Position numbers and translations under genes: made by a program. From Dicyema japonicum (lineage: Eukaryota > Dicyemida > Rhombozoa > Dicyemidae), in NCBI GenBank assembly GCA_011109175.1, contig RDEW01000034.1, positions 517,556-581,555 of the forward strand: a stretch of DNA of 64,000 nucleotides. The letters are read 5' to 3'. The stretch's first letter is position 1. Each line of letters starts with the position of its first letter. The notes below the pieces were generated by a model that was not told where the DNA came from, searched no databases, and saw nothing but the letters and a program-made list of their open reading frames with translations. Below, in pieces: positions 61,300 through 64,000 of the stretch.

Positions 61300-62455
61300 A
61301 AATCTGCACCGATATTTCCATCAGACTTGGACTGAAGATTTGCCAGACCCACAAATGCCGGTGTGCTGGTACCGTCAAATGTTATGAACATCATGCCATT
61401 TCTTGTCGAAGAAGTGCAGGACGATCCCCAAGACATAAGGCGATCAACGGAATTGTTAAGCGAGCCCTGGAGTCTGCTGGATACCCACATATTTGAACCT
61501 GTCGGCTTATACAGAGGAAACGGAAAACGGCCTGACGGAATCACAATTTTTCCATTCGAGGAGGGGAAAATTTGGTATGGGATGCTAAGTGTGTCGACCC
61601 CCTTTGCTCATCCAACATTGTCGAGAGCGCAGTAGACACACTGTATGTCTTCGGAAAACACTTATTTATTTAATAACCCCGAAAAGGGAACACCACGAAA
61701 GAAGGAGTAAACCAACTAATTAAGTGATCCCGGTACGCCTCAACAGGATCGAGAAGTTTTTCCTATGTTCCTCCAGAGTACCCACGGATTTCCTGAATAG
61801 ACGACGATCATCTTTCACTAGAGTTTGAAGAGGAATGGCGTTTTCCCCAAATTTCGTGTATTTGAGGCCCCTAGCCTTGAATGGAAGAAACGACTTGTTT
61901 CTTGACCACACAGACCGATGAAGCCGGAGCCGTTATTTTTGATTGCGACGTGGTCAAGCATTGGGGGGAAAGATCGGGGGTAGATTTGTTAGACGTGCAA
62001 GTTTCCCTGTTAAGGAGTTGATCTTGTATGAATTGGATATTGAAGCTCCATAGGCCCATGAGGCACAAGCTTATCTACCGTCGGTTTTAGTTGATTGAAC
62101 AAGACGACAGCGCATTCCTGTGACGGCCTGGACTTTAAGAGCGGTTTGATTTTATTTAGTTTCCTGAGACCCTTTGTCGTAACGTTCTTCACATGTTGAG
62201 AAAATGTCTCGGAAAAAACAATGAGGGCAAAGAAGGAAGCGCTACGCGATCAATTCACGTTCTACCCCATAGTTGTTGGGACAACGAGGAATAAGTGAGA
62301 GATTGCTTCGTCTTTTAAAGAAACTTGGACGCCTAACTACGCTAAAAGCCACGACGCACATGAGACTCGGTGGTTTCTCAAGTTGAGTTCTGTTGCGATC
62401 GGGAGAGGCAACTCAACGTCGATTATGTGGCGTGGACCACTTTTGATTGATCTAT
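61300..62455 (+). mobile_element. RLE-family fragment split by a LINE
   Basis: First part (61,300-61,645): ISIRLGLKICQTHKCRC, then an intact CCHC motif (CRC...HHAISC), RRSAGRSPRHKAINGIVKRA, EPVGLYRGNGKRPDGITIFP. Second part (62,221-62,455) resumes at EALRDQFTFYPI-like sequence and RLNS-type C-terminal coding. The LINE at 61,661-62,204 sits between them. Confidence 0.85.
61661..62204 (-). mobile_element. Family 1 LINE inserted in the RLE copy
   Basis: Minus strand: KNVTTKGLRKLNKIKPLLKS to TPLQTLVKDDRRLFRKSVGT and the family 3' end; 5'-truncated. Flanked by imperfect duplications TGTCTTCGGAAAACA (61,646-61,660) and TGTCTCGGAAAAAACA (62,205-62,220), consistent with an older target-site duplication. 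Confidence 0.88.
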
Positions 62456-63029
62456 AAATTCCAAAAATAGTAACTATAATATCTGTGACCGGTTCTAAAG
62501 AGGTTAGGCTGAAAATGAGGCGCAAAATCTATTTAACCGTTAAAGCCGGTTAACCATATGACCGAAAGTTAACGGTAACCGGTTTAGACGGTTAAATATG
62601 AGCCATTAAGTCGCGAAACTTAACAAAGCATTATTACTATCATTTAGACAGCAAAACAATCGCGATAGACAGGCAGACAGATGATTTTATTAACATAACT
62701 CGTTACTAATTAAAAACTAAGTGAATAAAGAGAAGCCAATGAGTTTGTCCTAGTTGGCATGGTCTGGTATAACGAGATACCATGTGTGAAATTGTAGAAG
62801 CGATTTCAACATCGCGGTAGCTTTTTCCTTCTGTTCCTGATGTAACCTATAAAAGAACACTTCAAATTCACACAAACACCGAGATATTGCAATTGATCCA
62901 TACATTTGATTGCTATTAACGATAATTTTTGATTTATTTCTGTTGTTGATAATCTAGGAAACATTACATTTTTCTAGAGATAAGGATATATTTTATATCG
63001 GCACCAACATTTAATTTTTCAAATATGAT
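62456..63029. repeat. Dispersed repeat with AACCGGTT motifs
   Basis: Positions 62,485-62,600 contain several short inverted motifs around AACCGGTT/GTTAACC. They share GTGACCGGTTC and ATTTAGACAGC with 27,110-27,180. The rest is AT-rich and unassigned. Confidence 0.45.
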
Positions 63030-64000
63030 TTGAAACTCGTTTCCAAGAAATGGAATGTCCCAATCACGCTACTCGCTACTCGTTGTGGTGCTAAGAAGAA
63101 AGAAGAGAAAAAGAAAGGAAAATCAGAAAATGACATGCAGAAAACTAATCAGGCCAAGTCTGACTCTGTTCACTGTCCATCTATGGATCACGTTACATTC
63201 GAAGAAATACAACTTTTACCTGCGAGATCAAAAGAGCAGTGCGTGTCTTGTGGATATTCAACGCGAGGAAGTACGGGTTGAATTGCACATCTTGGGAGAT
63301 TTTTCCACTTCGGTGTGTCCGAATGTTGAAATTGGCTGCGAGATCTCTATACAAATGGGACTGCGCATACTGTATGTATGCCGACCCCGCTCGGTGCCGT
63401 CATCCAACTGAATTCAGTCATCTCTCTTATTCTGGAAAAATCGAACCCTTTTTGCTACGCATATCCGAGAGTCGGATAGCTAGAAGGATTCCACTGAGGA
63501 TACCAAAGGCCGCTCGAATTCCCGCTGCTGAATGCCTTCACATCATTAATTTATAAAGCCATCAACACCAGCGACCAGGCTTTTGATATGTCTACTGAGC
63601 TTTGCACTTATGACCCTAGGAATTTCTGCCTCAGAGCAAGCTCGCAACAGATCACTGGCCTAAAAAATCAAGAATACTTTTGTCTTTTTGGCTACTTCAA
63701 CGCAGCAAGACTCAGGAATCGAGCCTGAGCAAGTACTTCGGCGTAAACAGTTGTCTACAGAAGCTGGGTGTAAACAGGAAGATTCTAAAACATTTCAAGA
63801 GAGAGTGAACCAAAAACTGATGGAGTTGTTGAGAAAAAAGCACCCTGCTCCACCAGCGGAACTTGACAATGCCAGAAGACCGCCCGGCATTTACTTTCAT
63901 GGAATTTGAAGTAGTGCGTGGAATAAAGTCTTTTGCTCCCAGCAGCTGCGGAGGTCTGGACGGACTGCGTCCAAGCCATGTAAAGGACTTAACCTCCGAA
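63030..64000 (+). mobile_element. PHD-RT-RLE element, 5' half
   Basis: A Lys-rich start (MKLVSKKWNVPITLLATRCG) leads into a PHD-like finger (QCVSCGYSTR ... WDCAYC), the RIPLRIPKAARIPAAECL block shared with the element at 14.5 kb, and a linker near 63,690 (TFQERVNQKLMELLRKKHPA). The start of RT reads MEFEVVRGIKSFAPSSCGGL, then DGLRPSHVKDL. The element continues past the window. The frame is broken several times, but the domain order PHD, RIPK block, RT is clear. Confidence 0.78.

Overview
The window looks like nuclear DNA of an animal with extremely short spliceosomal introns, most likely a dicyemid (Mesozoa, Dicyema-like). The genes recognised by their protein blocks are metazoan-type: an FHOD formin, VPS41, VPS52, a PH-TBC Rab GAP, IQUB, FAM32A, TRIT1, metaxin-2 and MMAA. 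Each except single-block pieces is cut into exons by GT-AG introns of about 20-27 nt. I placed more than 40 of these by following conserved protein frames across the gaps. The DNA is AT-rich, and host genes sit in short clusters between large amounts of decayed transposon sequence. The species call is inference from intron size plus gene content; an orthonectid or another fast-evolving animal is the alternative.

Layout. 0-1.2 kb: RTE-like endonuclease relic, tRNA-derived SINE head and a small orphan ORF. 2.0-8.35 kb: FHOD formin and VPS41, both on the minus strand, 70 bp apart. 8.4-13.5 kb: a decayed LINE, FAM32A (minus) and two LINE tails. 13.6-20.2 kb: a PHD/RLE element with an internal deletion, a minus-strand LINE, and a mosaic of LINE pieces. 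20.3-21.9 kb: TBC Rab GAP. 22-24.05 kb: LINE, SINE and RLE fragments. 24.1-24.7 kb: an unrecognised but clearly spliced host gene (minus). 25-33.5 kb: a well-preserved RT ORF, an integrase relic, an RTE-like RT running into a hAT transposase relic, and AT-rich DNA. 34-39.5 kb: IQUB (plus), an uncertain exon cluster and VPS52 (minus). 39.6-44.2 kb: LINE pieces including a nearly full gag-EN-RT element. 44.3-49.1 kb: TRIT1, a LINE tail, metaxin-2 and MMAA, the last two convergent and overlapping in their coding ends. 49.2-59.9 kb: a transposon nest (LINE with perfect 15-bp target duplication; LINE carrying a long-TIR element that itself carries another LINE), a small spliced orphan gene with a partial duplicate, and more LINE/RLE/SINE pieces. 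60.0-60.8 kb: spliced RING-like gene. 61.3-64 kb: RLE element interrupted by a LINE, then the 5' half of another RLE element running off the end.

Four LINE families recur: (1) APE endonuclease plus RT with a conserved 3' end around ATCACTTAATTAGTTGG and a TAAA- or TAA-rich tail; (2) gag (RRM-like/CCHC) plus APE plus RT; (3) RTE-like; (4) PHD finger, RT and a C-terminal CCHC / RPDG..WDAT domain resembling a restriction-like endonuclease (RLE). Among host genes, VPS41 (HOPS), VPS52 (GARP) and the TBC protein (Rab GAP) act in endolysosomal trafficking. IQUB belongs to cilia, TRIT1 to tRNA modification, MMAA and metaxin-2 to mitochondria. I saw no CRISPR array, bacterial operon or canonical functional tRNA or rRNA gene.
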